Of a DNA stretch of 6,487 nt, positions 1 to 6,487 are shown one piece after another; positions within the stretch are counted from its first letter, which is position 1; the number at the start of each line of letters is the position of its first letter. Origin of the DNA: Castellaniella sp. UBA6218 (GTDB taxonomy: Bacteria; Pseudomonadota; Gammaproteobacteria; Burkholderiales; Burkholderiaceae_B); NCBI GenBank assembly GCA_002421865.1, contig DISE01000018.1:75008-81494 (forward strand), written 5' to 3'. A program made the position numbers and the translations under genes. The notes under the pieces were generated by a model. The model did no database searches. It was not told the DNA's origin and was given only the letters and a program-made list of their open reading frames with translations.

Positions 1-14
1 TATCGGCCATGATG

Positions 15-1091
15 TCAAACTCCGGAAAAAGAGGAAAAGGTTGCGTGCGCCGGCGAGGCGGAGTCCTGGAAAAGCCCCGCCCAGACCCGTGCCACGTCGA
101 GCATCCGGTTGGCGAAGCCCCATTCGTTGTCGAACCAGATCAGCAGATTGGCGAAGCGGCCCTGGTTGACCCGGGTCTGGCCCAGATCGACGACGGCCGA
201 ATGCGGATCGTGGTTGAAGTCCACCGAGGCGTGGGGCTGCTCGGTGCAGGCAATCAGGTCGGGACGGGCCTGCGACGCATCGGCGAAGAGCGCGTTCAGG
301 GCGTCCGGCGATGTCTCCCGGCGAAGGTTCACGGCCAGATCGATGGCCGAAACGTTCAGGATGGGAACCCGTACCGCCTTGGCCTGGATGCGTCCGGCCA
401 GGCCGGGCAGCATGCGTTCGATGCCCTGGGCCAGGCCGGTGGCGACCGGCACAATCGACTGCATGGCAGAGCGGGTGCGGCGCAGGTCGGTGTGATGGTA
501 GCCGTCGATCATGGGCTGGTCGTTCATCACCGAATGCAGTGTGGTCAGGAAAGCGCCGTCCACGCCTAGCCGGCGTTCCAGCAGATCCAGAATCGGGACG
601 GCCGCGTTGGTCGTGCACGAGGCGGCCGACACGATACGCTGATCCGGCCGCAGGTCGCCGTCGTTGATGCCGTGAACGATGGTGCAGTCCACGTCGGCCG
701 CGCTGCGGCCCGGATGCGACACCAGCACCCTGGGGCAGCCGGCTTCGAGGAAAGCCTCCAGTCGTTCACGCGTGGCAAAAGCGCCCGAGCATTCCAGCAG
801 CAGGTCGAAGTCCAGCCGGTCCCAGGGTCCGTCGGCGGGATCCCGGGCATGGAAGACAGGGATTGCCCTCCCGGCGATCTCCAGCCCGCCGTCAAGCACG
901 CCGACCTCGCCCGGGAAGATTCCGTGGGTCGAATCGAAACGAGTCAGGTAGGCCATGGACTCCAGATCCGCCGGCTCGTTGATCGCGACCACATCCATGT
1001 GACGGCGATGCGGGGATTCCATCAACGCGCGCAGCACGCAGCGGCCGATACGGCCGTAGCCATTGATGGCAATGCGCAGGGGGCGGGACAT
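15..1091 (-). CDS. epd: D-erythrose-4-phosphate dehydrogenase (GAPDH family)
   Basis: Cytoplasmic enzyme that would oxidise D-erythrose 4-phosphate to 4-phosphoerythronate with NAD, the entry step of the DXP-dependent pyridoxal phosphate pathway. From the chosen start it has 358 residues (E. coli Epd is about 339). The N-terminal Rossmann motif INGYGRIGR lies at residues 9-17. The adenine-ribose acidic residue is Glu39 in AINEPAD, as in Epd; GAPDH usually has Asp. The catalytic motif SCTTN carries Cys159, and the partner is His186 in LHSVMNDQ. The phosphate-binding segment DLRRTRSAMQSI (202-213), DFNHDPHSAVVD (291-302) and NEWGFANRMLD (322-332) all follow Epd rather than glycolytic GAPDH. The second cysteine common after SCTTN is Ala here. 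About 20 C-terminal residues are extra and Ser/Ala-rich. An in-frame ATG nine codons upstream (1118) exists, but the conserved family N-terminus starts at the chosen Met; neither start has a good ribosome binding site. It lies 42 bases after a hydroxyacid dehydrogenase on the same strand, so it is probably cotranscribed. Alternative: a GAPDH paralogue used in glycolysis, judged less likely. Confidence 0.9.
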   Translation of the reverse strand: MSRPLRIAINGYGRIGRCVLRALMESPHRRHMDVVAINEPADLESMAYLTRFDSTHGIFPGEVGVLDGGLEIAGRAIPVFHARDPADGPWDRLDFDLLLECSGAFATRERLEAFLEAGCPRVLVSHPGRSAADVDCTIVHGINDGDLRPDQRIVSAASCTTNAAVPILDLLERRLGVDGAFLTTLHSVMNDQPMIDGYHHTDLRRTRSAMQSIVPVATGLAQGIERMLPGLAGRIQAKAVRVPILNVSAIDLAVNLRRETSPDALNALFADASQARPDLIACTEQPHASVDFNHDPHSAVVDLGQTRVNQGRFANLLIWFDNEWGFANRMLDVARVWAGLFQDSASPAHATFSSFSGV

Positions 1092-1133
1092 GTCGGGTCC
1101 GGGACGATCGGCTGGCATGGATGGGCTTCGGGG

Positions 1134-2114
1134 TCAGCGGGTGGCGCGATAGCCGGCGACGACATTGCGTGGATCGTCCCGCAAGAACGCATCGATATTG
1201 TCACGCACCTGCCGGATCATTGTCCGGATGGCGACGTCGCTGGCCCAGGCCATGTGCGGGGTCAGGATGAAATTCGGAAGATCCAGCAGACGCATCAGCG
1301 GGTGGTCCGGCGCGGGAGGCTCCTGGGAGGCGACATCGAAGCCCGCCCCGCTGATCTGGCCGGTCCGCAAAGCGTGTTCCAGCGCGTATTCATCCACGAG
1401 TCCGCCGCGCGCGGTGTTGATCAGCAGCGGCATGCGTTCCATGAGGGAGAATTCGGCAGCGCCGATCATGCCCCGGGTCTGGGCATTGAGCGGGCAATGG
1501 AGGCTGATCACATCGCTGGTGCGCAGCACGTGATTGAAGTCCGTGTAGTCGTGAGTCGCTTCGCTCGCATCCCGGCGCGCGGCGAACTGGACCTTCATGC
1601 CGAAAGCGCGGGCGATCTCGGCCACCGCTTCGCCCAGGGCGCCTCGTCCGATGATGCCCAGTGTGGATCCGGCAAGGTCGCGCACTGGAAAGTCGAAATA
1701 GCAGAACTGGCCGCTGGCCTGCCAGCGGCCTTCGCGCACCGACTGGCGGTAGGCAAGCAGGTTGCGCCGCAACGCCAGCATCAGGGCGAAGGTGTGCTCG
1801 GGCACGGCATGCACGGCATAGTCGCGCACGTTGGACACGATGATCCCGCGGCGGTCGCAGGCGTCCAGGTCGATGTTGTCGGTGCCCGTCGCGCTGACCG
1901 CGATCATGCGCAGACGCGGCGCCTGGTCGATCGCGTCGGCCGCCAGCACGACCTTGTTGACGATCACGATGTCGGCGTCGCGGATGCGATCGATCACCTG
2001 CTCCGGCGCGGTGCGCGGGTACTGCACCAGTTCATGGGGCGCCTCCGGGCCGGTGAAATGCTCCGTCGCCGGCAGGGAATCCCGGTCGAGGAAGACAATG
2101 CGCAAAGGATCCAT
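1134..2114 (-). CDS. D-2-hydroxyacid dehydrogenase, glycerate dehydrogenase/hydroxypyruvate reductase type
   Basis: Cytoplasmic NAD(P)-dependent oxidoreductase of 326 residues, the usual length for the glycerate dehydrogenase branch. The substrate-binding half shows SATGTDNIDLDAC (74-86) and NVRDYAVHAVPEHTFALML (95-113). The nucleotide-binding motif GRGALG is at 156-161. The catalytic trio is Arg236 (NTARGGLVDE), Glu265 (ASQEPP) and His287 (LTPHMAWAS), so it should be active. At the end of the second Rossmann strand it reads AARRD (178-182) instead of an acidic residue; the NADPH-preferring GhrB of E. coli has ARRHH there, so NADPH preference is a fair inference. The start at 2114 is chosen because a TGAGG sits eight bases upstream and the family begins near this Met; a TTG ten codons earlier lacks support. 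Its substrate is not readable from sequence: hydroxypyruvate/glyoxylate is the default. Because epd follows directly, 4-phosphoerythronate (a PdxB role) is possible, but PdxB proper is longer (about 380 residues) with a dimerisation tail that is absent here. Confidence 0.88.
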   Translation of the reverse strand: MDPLRIVFLDRDSLPATEHFTGPEAPHELVQYPRTAPEQVIDRIRDADIVIVNKVVLAADAIDQAPRLRMIAVSATGTDNIDLDACDRRGIIVSNVRDYAVHAVPEHTFALMLALRRNLLAYRQSVREGRWQASGQFCYFDFPVRDLAGSTLGIIGRGALGEAVAEIARAFGMKVQFAARRDASEATHDYTDFNHVLRTSDVISLHCPLNAQTRGMIGAAEFSLMERMPLLINTARGGLVDEYALEHALRTGQISGAGFDVASQEPPAPDHPLMRLLDLPNFILTPHMAWASDVAIRTMIRQVRDNIDAFLRDDPRNVVAGYRATR

Positions 2115-2122
2115 GAAAGAGG

Positions 2123-2127
2123 CCTCA
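2123..2127 (-). promoter_or_regulatory. Ribosome binding site deciding the start of the hydroxyacid dehydrogenase
   Basis: On the minus strand TGAGG lies eight bases upstream of the ATG at 2114. This is a normal Shine-Dalgarno distance and favours that ATG over the in-frame TTG at 2144. Confidence 0.6.
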
Positions 2128-2148
2128 TCGTAAGACAGCGTCAACTGG

Positions 2149-2177
2149 ATAGTCTACCCCATGGATGAATGCTTCAA
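2149..2177 (-). promoter_or_regulatory. Candidate sigma70 promoter for the dehydrogenase pair (weak)
   Basis: On the minus strand a TTGAAG hexamer (2177-2172) is followed after 17 bases by GACTAT (2154-2149), which matches the -10 consensus at only three positions. The overlapping TAGACT (2156-2151) matches four positions but with a 15-base spacer. The location, about 35 bases upstream of the ATG, is right for a promoter, but the match is poor and the true element could be elsewhere in the 127-base divergent region. Confidence 0.3.
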
Positions 2178-2197
2178 TCCTCAACGGCTCCGTGCGG

Positions 2198-2206
2198 TGG
2201 TATAAC
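2198..2206 (+). promoter_or_regulatory. Extended -10 promoter for the glutathione S-transferase gene
   Basis: The stretch TGGTATAAC contains an extended -10 element: a TG one base before TATAAC, which matches TATAAT in five of six positions. The sequence 17 bases upstream (TCCTCA, 2178-2183) is a poor -35, which fits an extended -10 promoter. Transcription would start near 2213, giving a leader of about 30 bases before the ATG at 2242. It lies in the divergent region shared with the minus-strand dehydrogenases. Confidence 0.6.
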
Positions 2207-2241
2207 ACAGGGCGAACCCCCTCCTCTTCTCTGAGAATCTC

Positions 2242-2853
2242 ATGAAGCTTTATTATTTCCCCGGCGCATGCCCCCTGGCCACCCATATCGCGCTCGAATG
2301 GATCGGCAAACCCTACGAAACCGTCCGCCTGACCCGCGAACAGACCAAGGAAGCCGACTATCTGGCGCTCAATCCGATGGGCGCCGTCCCCACGCTGGTG
2401 GACGGCGAATTCATCCTGACCCAGGGCACTGCCATTCTGGAGTATCTGGCCGAGCTGAACCCCGAGGCCGGCCTGCTGGGTGACACGCCCCATGAACGCG
2501 CGGAGACCCGCCGCTGGCTGGGCCTGTGCAATTCCGATCTGCACAAGACCTTCTCCCTGGTCTTCGGCCCGACCTACTACACGGACGGCGACGAGGCTGC
2601 GGGCAAGGTGGTGGCCGGCAAGGCAGCCGAAAAATTGCGCAGCCTGTTTGAAATCGTGGACGCCCGGCTACGCGGACGCGACTGGCTCGCCGGCAGGCGT
2701 TCCGTGGCCGATGCCTACCTGTTCGTGCTGCTGCTGTGGGCGGACGCGAAAAAGATCCCGCTGGATGGCCTGGACGCACTGCGGGAATTCCAGGCCCGCA
2801 TGCGCGCCGACGCCGGTGTCCGGGCGGCGCTGAAGGCGGAAGGATTGGCCTGA
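2242..2853 (+). CDS. gst: Glutathione S-transferase, beta class (GstA-like)
   Basis: Soluble enzyme that binds glutathione and conjugates or reduces electrophilic substrates; its natural substrate cannot be told from sequence. It has 203 residues, against 201 for E. coli GstA, and aligns with it along its length. The N-terminal thioredoxin-like domain (about 1-80) opens MKLYYFPGAC, with the beta-class active-site Cys10. The cis-proline loop GAVPTL (47-52, Pro50) and the glutathione-binding TQGTAILEYL (60-69) follow; E. coli has Glu where this has Gln61. The helical C-terminal domain (about 86-203) holds DLHKTF, whose His101 corresponds to E. coli His106, and the folding motif SVADAYLF (154-161) with the N-capping Asp157. 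It ends AEGLA, like the E. coli AEGLK. The start is supported by conserved family N-terminal residues; the upstream GAGA five bases before the ATG is only a modest ribosome binding site. It stands alone with its own promoter and converges on the liv operon. No truncation or odd feature is seen. Confidence 0.93.
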   Translation: MKLYYFPGACPLATHIALEWIGKPYETVRLTREQTKEADYLALNPMGAVPTLVDGEFILTQGTAILEYLAELNPEAGLLGDTPHERAETRRWLGLCNSDLHKTFSLVFGPTYYTDGDEAAGKVVAGKAAEKLRSLFEIVDARLRGRDWLAGRRSVADAYLFVLLLWADAKKIPLDGLDALREFQARMRADAGVRAALKAEGLA

Positions 2854-2891
2854 CTCAGGGCAGCCTCTGCGGGCTGTCCTGGGGACAGGTG

Positions 2892-2925
2892 AAAAAAACG
2901 GCCCCACCTGAAGGTGGGGCCGTTT
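2892..2925 (-). terminator. Rho-independent terminator of the liv operon, probably bidirectional
   Basis: A 13-base-pair perfect stem (2896-2908 with 2913-2925) with a four-base loop at 2909-2912 is very GC-rich at its core. On the minus strand it is followed by seven T residues (2898-2892, three of them within the stem), so it should end transcription 27 bases after the livF stop. On the plus strand the tail is TTTGTCTT, a weaker T-tract that could also stop transcription from the glutathione S-transferase gene 43 bases after its stop. Confidence 0.9.
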
Positions 2926-2951
2926 GTCTTGGTATCGGTGCCGGGACGGCC

Positions 2952-3659
2952 TCAGGCGCCGAGGTACGCTTTTCGAACTTCGTCGTTGCTGAGGAGGTTG
3001 GTGCCGGTATCGGCCAGCACGACCTTGCCGGTTTCCAGAACGTAGCCCCGATCGGCCACCTGCAGCGCCTTGTTGGCGTTCTGTTCGACCAGAAACACTG
3101 TCACGCCTTCCTCGCGGATGGTGCGGATGATGTCGAAGATCTGCGCGATGATCAACGGCGCCAGGCCCAGGGTCGGCTCATCCAGCAGCAGCAGTTTGGG
3201 GCGCGTCATCAGCGCGCGGCCAATCGCCAGCATCTGCTGTTCGCCGCCGGACATGGTGCCGGCACGCTGGCTGGCGCGTTCGCGCAGGCGCGGGAACAGG
3301 TCGAAGACGTGTTCCATGCCTTCCTCTGTCTGGGCGCGGTTCAGGAAAAACGCCCCCATGTTCAGGTTTTCCGCCACCGTCAGGTCGGGGAACACGCGCC
3401 GGCCCTCGGGCGAGATGGCGATTCCACGCTGCATGATAGTGTGCGTGGACTCCTGGGTGATGTCCTCGCCGAGGAATGTGATCCTGCCTGATCGGGCGCG
3501 CGGATTGCCGCAGACCGACATGAGCAAGGTGGTCTTGCCGGCACCGTTGGCGCCGATCAGGGTGACGATTTCCCCCTGGTTGACCTCCACGGACACTTCG
3601 TTCAGGGCCTGGATGGCCCCGTAGAACGTGCTGACGTTTTCGAGCTTGAGCACGGTCAT
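2952..3659 (-). CDS. livF: Branched-chain amino acid ABC transporter ATP-binding protein LivF
   Basis: One of the two cytoplasmic ATPases that power LivHM-mediated uptake of leucine, isoleucine and valine. It has 235 residues, the usual LivF length. Walker A GANGAGKTT is at 36-44. The Q-loop region reads SPEGRRVFPDLTV (83-95), with Glu in place of Gln as is typical of LivF. The ABC signature MSGGEQQ is at 136-142 and Walker B LLLLDEP at 156-162. The switch position reads VEQN, with Gln193 in place of His, again a LivF family trait and not a defect. The ATG overlaps the livG stop as ATGA, and GGGGGA lies directly before it, so translation is probably coupled to livG. The reading frame stays open 205 codons upstream, inside livG, but that part is a shadow: the ABC domain starts at MTVLKLENVS. 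It is the last gene of the operon, followed by a strong terminator. Confidence 0.95.
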   Translation of the reverse strand: MTVLKLENVSTFYGAIQALNEVSVEVNQGEIVTLIGANGAGKTTLLMSVCGNPRARSGRITFLGEDITQESTHTIMQRGIAISPEGRRVFPDLTVAENLNMGAFFLNRAQTEEGMEHVFDLFPRLRERASQRAGTMSGGEQQMLAIGRALMTRPKLLLLDEPTLGLAPLIIAQIFDIIRTIREEGVTVFLVEQNANKALQVADRGYVLETGKVVLADTGTNLLSNDEVRKAYLGA

Positions 3660-4420
3660 TCCCCCAGATAGGCTTTGATGACGCGGGGATCCGCGCGGAC
3701 TTCGTCGGGCAGGCCGGTGATGATGGGCTTGCCGTGCTCCATGACCAGGATGCGATCCGACACGCCCATGACCAGACTCATGTCGTGCTCGATCAGCAAT
3801 ACGGCCACGCCGAATTCGCGCCGCAACTGATCGATCAGCGATTGCAGGTCGCGCTTTTCCTGGGGATTCAGTCCGGCGGCCGGCTCGTCGAGCATCAACA
3901 GACGCGGCTGGGTGATCATGCAGCGGGCAATCTCCAGGCGCCGCTGGTGGCCGTAGGCAAGATTGCCGGCCTCGCGGTTGGCGTACTCCCGGATGCCCAT
4001 GAAATCCAGCCACTGTACCGCGCGTTTCTTGGCCTCGGTCTCGGAATGCCGGAACGAGGGCAACTTGAACAGCCCCTGCAGCAGGCCGGTTTCCATCAGG
4101 GTGTGCTGCGCCACCATCAGGTTTTCCAGCACGGTCAGATTCTTGAACAGGCGCACGTTCTGGAACGTGCGCACCAGGCCATGGCGGGCGACCTTGTGGC
4201 TGGGCAGGCCGGTGATGGTCTTGCCGTCCATGAGAATGTCGCCCGTGGATGGCTTGTAGAAGCCGCCCACGCAATTGAAAACGGTGGTCTTGCCGGCGCC
4301 ATTGGGGCCGATGATGGCGAAGACCTCGTCGCGGCGCACGTCGAATTCGACCTGGTCGACGGCCAGCAGGCCACCGAACCGCATGGTCAGTCCGCTGACC
4401 TTCAGCAATGTTTCACTCAT
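3656..4420 (-). CDS. livG: Branched-chain amino acid ABC transporter ATP-binding protein LivG
   Basis: Second ATPase subunit of the transporter, which pairs with LivF beneath the LivH-LivM channel. It has 254 residues, a standard length. Walker A GPNGAGKTT is at 38-46. The Q-loop TFQNVRLF has Gln87. The signature is the divergent LAYGHQRRLEIAR (154-166) seen in LivG proteins in place of LSGGQ. Walker B LLMLDEPAAGLNP is at 174-186, with catalytic Glu179. The switch His212 lies in LLIEHDM. The segment between the Q-loop and the signature (about 105-150) is long, as in other LivG proteins. The C-terminus ends VIKAYLGE, the standard LivG tail. The ATG overlaps the livM stop (ATGA), and the gene's own stop overlaps the livF start in the same way, so the three proteins are likely made by coupled translation. 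Confidence 0.95.
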   Translation of the reverse strand: MSETLLKVSGLTMRFGGLLAVDQVEFDVRRDEVFAIIGPNGAGKTTVFNCVGGFYKPSTGDILMDGKTITGLPSHKVARHGLVRTFQNVRLFKNLTVLENLMVAQHTLMETGLLQGLFKLPSFRHSETEAKKRAVQWLDFMGIREYANREAGNLAYGHQRRLEIARCMITQPRLLMLDEPAAGLNPQEKRDLQSLIDQLRREFGVAVLLIEHDMSLVMGVSDRILVMEHGKPIITGLPDEVRADPRVIKAYLGE

Positions 4421-5652
4421 GATTCCAATTCCACTTGCGGACGTTTCACCGGCAGCAGGCCCTGCGGGCGCCAGACCATCATGACGACCATGACCAGGCC
4501 GAAGATCAGCATGCGATATTCGGCGAATTCGCGGGCGATCTCGGGGATGACGGTCAGCAGCACGGCGGCCAGAATGACCCCAAGCTGCGAGCCCATGCCG
4601 CCCAGCACGACGATGGCCAGGATCAGAGCCGACTCGATGAAGGTGAAGGACTCCGGGTTGACCAGGCCCTGACGCGCGGCGAAGAACGCCCCGCCGAAGC
4701 CGGCGAACATGGCGCCCATGGTGAATGCCGAGAGCTTGATGTTGCGCGGATTCAGGCCCAGTGAACGGCAGGCGATCTCGTCTTCGCGCAAGGCTTCCCA
4801 GGCGCGGCCGATCGGCATGCGGATCAGGCGGCTGGTGAAGTACAAGGTGAAGAGCACCAGCACCAAAGCCATCAGGTACAGGTAGATCACCACATCCTGG
4901 CTGTCGAAAGACCAGCCCATCAGTTCATGGAAAGTCGGCATGCCGTCCACCGAGCGGCGCACCATCTGGTAACCGAAGAAGGACGGCTTGGGAATGCCCG
5001 AGATGCCGTCAGGACCGCCCGTGAAGCTGGTCAGGTTGATGAGCAGCAGGCGGATGATCTCACCGAAACCCAGCGTCACGATCGCCAGGTAGTCGCCGCG
5101 CAGCCGCAGCACCGGAAAACCGAGGATGAAGCCGAAGAAGGCCGACACCAGTCCCGCGAACGGGAGCGCCTGCCAGAAACCCCAGTCCGCCCAGTGATAC
5201 AGGAGCGCATAGGTGTAAGCGCCCGTGGCGTAGAAACCGACGAAGCCCAGATCCAGCAGACCGGCGAAACCCACCACGATGTTCAGGCCCAGGCCCAGCA
5301 TGACGTAGATCAGCACCAGCGTGGCGATGTCCACCTGAGCCCGTCCTGTGAAGAAAGGCCATGCCAGTGCGAACAGGATCAACACCAGGATCGCCCGGTG
5401 GCGGAATTTGTCGGTGATGGCGGGCAGGCGAAAGCGCGAGGGCGCTGCGACCTTGCCCGCCCTGCGCTGGCGCATCCAGGCATTCAGCAATTGGATGACG
5501 AAGACGGCCAGCATGCCGCCGATGATCATTTTCCAGTCGGGTTGCAGATAGGTTTCCTGGCCCTTGCGCAAGATCTGCAAACCATAAACGGGCGCGATGA
5601 TCACACCCGCCAGCAGCGAAGCGATCGCCGCGTTCTTGAAATTCTGGTTCAT
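4417..5652 (-). CDS. livM: Branched-chain amino acid ABC transporter permease LivM
   Basis: Inner-membrane permease that forms the translocation path with LivH. It has 411 residues (E. coli LivM about 425). The N-terminal extension, with hydrophobic segments at about 8-25 and 41-58, followed by a basic linker (61-86), is the DUF3382-type region found in long LivM proteins. The permease core follows with segments near 87-101, 107-129, 162-180, 187-207, 252-272, 306-326, 338-366 and 380-393. Core motifs include GLGLNIVVGFAGLLDLG (120-136), LRLRGDYLAIVTLGFGEI (182-199), GGPDGISGIP (212-221) and LGGMGSQLG (350-358). The cytoplasmic loop that contacts the ATPases is GRAWEALREDEIACRSLG (282-299). 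It ends with the family WRPQGLLP motif. It starts one base after the livH stop; GAGGTGG in the end of livH lies some 12-15 bases upstream, a slightly distant ribosome binding site, and coupling to livH is likely. Confidence 0.94.
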   Translation of the reverse strand: MNQNFKNAAIASLLAGVIIAPVYGLQILRKGQETYLQPDWKMIIGGMLAVFVIQLLNAWMRQRRAGKVAAPSRFRLPAITDKFRHRAILVLILFALAWPFFTGRAQVDIATLVLIYVMLGLGLNIVVGFAGLLDLGFVGFYATGAYTYALLYHWADWGFWQALPFAGLVSAFFGFILGFPVLRLRGDYLAIVTLGFGEIIRLLLINLTSFTGGPDGISGIPKPSFFGYQMVRRSVDGMPTFHELMGWSFDSQDVVIYLYLMALVLVLFTLYFTSRLIRMPIGRAWEALREDEIACRSLGLNPRNIKLSAFTMGAMFAGFGGAFFAARQGLVNPESFTFIESALILAIVVLGGMGSQLGVILAAVLLTVIPEIAREFAEYRMLIFGLVMVVMMVWRPQGLLPVKRPQVELES

Positions 5653-5653
5653 T

Positions 5654-6487
<834 letters not shown>

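Noticed and set aside
672..2168. A 498-codon open frame on the plus strand, antisense to both dehydrogenase genes and crossing the gap between them.
   Set aside because: Its translation is rich in His, Gly, Arg and Gln with no recognisable domain. Long antisense frames are common opposite GC-rich genes, and both minus-strand genes are unambiguous.
2125..2544. A minus-strand frame opposite the transferase gene, reaching into the divergent promoter region.
   Set aside because: It is the complement of a well-conserved gene and has no recognisable product.
2861..2888. Small inverted repeats after the transferase stop (CAGCC/GGCTG, and CTGTCC/GGACAG at 2874-2888).
   Set aside because: The stems are only five or six pairs, overlap each other, and lack a T-tract; the hairpin just downstream explains termination better.
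2736..3491. A 251-codon plus-strand frame running from the end of the transferase gene, through the terminator, into antisense livF.
   Set aside because: It would have to pass through the strong hairpin and overlaps conserved coding sequence on both sides; the translation has no family resemblance.
3660..4274. A 205-codon in-frame extension upstream of livF.
   Set aside because: It lies inside livG in another frame and reads as low-complexity Arg/Pro/His-rich sequence. The ABC domain begins at the ATG at 3659, which overlaps the livG stop.
3734..4672. A 312-codon plus-strand open frame opposite livG and livM.
   Set aside because: No domain is recognisable, it has the usual Gln/His-rich composition of antisense frames, and it overlaps two certain genes.

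Overview
The window looks like ordinary chromosomal housekeeping and transport DNA from a GC-rich proteobacterium. By general resemblance of the proteins and base composition I would place it in the Betaproteobacteria, order Burkholderiales, probably an Alcaligenaceae-type organism (Bordetella/Achromobacter-like). That placement is inference from recall, not a search. I see no mobile elements, RNA genes, CRISPR arrays, or abrupt changes in composition.

Left part (15-2114, minus strand): two dehydrogenase genes read leftwards, 42 bases apart with no terminator between them. The first is a D-2-hydroxyacid dehydrogenase (glycerate dehydrogenase/hydroxypyruvate reductase type). The second is an erythrose-4-phosphate dehydrogenase (Epd). 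Epd makes 4-phosphoerythronate, the substrate of PdxB, and PdxB is itself a D-2-hydroxyacid dehydrogenase. The pair could therefore cover the first two steps of pyridoxal phosphate synthesis, although the cofactor loop of the hydroxyacid dehydrogenase leaves room for a reductive role instead.

Middle (2115-2951): a 127-base divergent intergenic region holds a good extended -10 promoter for the plus-strand gene and a weak candidate promoter for the dehydrogenase pair. The plus-strand gene (2242-2853) is a beta-class glutathione S-transferase close to E. coli GstA. It converges on the next operon, and a strong hairpin with a T-tract on the minus strand (2892-2925) separates them.

Right part (2952-6487, minus strand): four genes of a branched-chain amino acid ABC transporter in the order livH-livM-livG-livF, reading leftwards. 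The junctions are tight: a 1-base gap for livH/livM, then two ATGA stop/start overlaps. LivH and LivM form the membrane channel, and LivG and LivF are the two ATPases. livH is cut by the right edge of the window. The periplasmic binding protein gene and the operon promoter are not in view.

I did not find an undescribed system. The observation most worth a second look is the Epd/hydroxyacid dehydrogenase pairing and its possible role in vitamin B6 synthesis.
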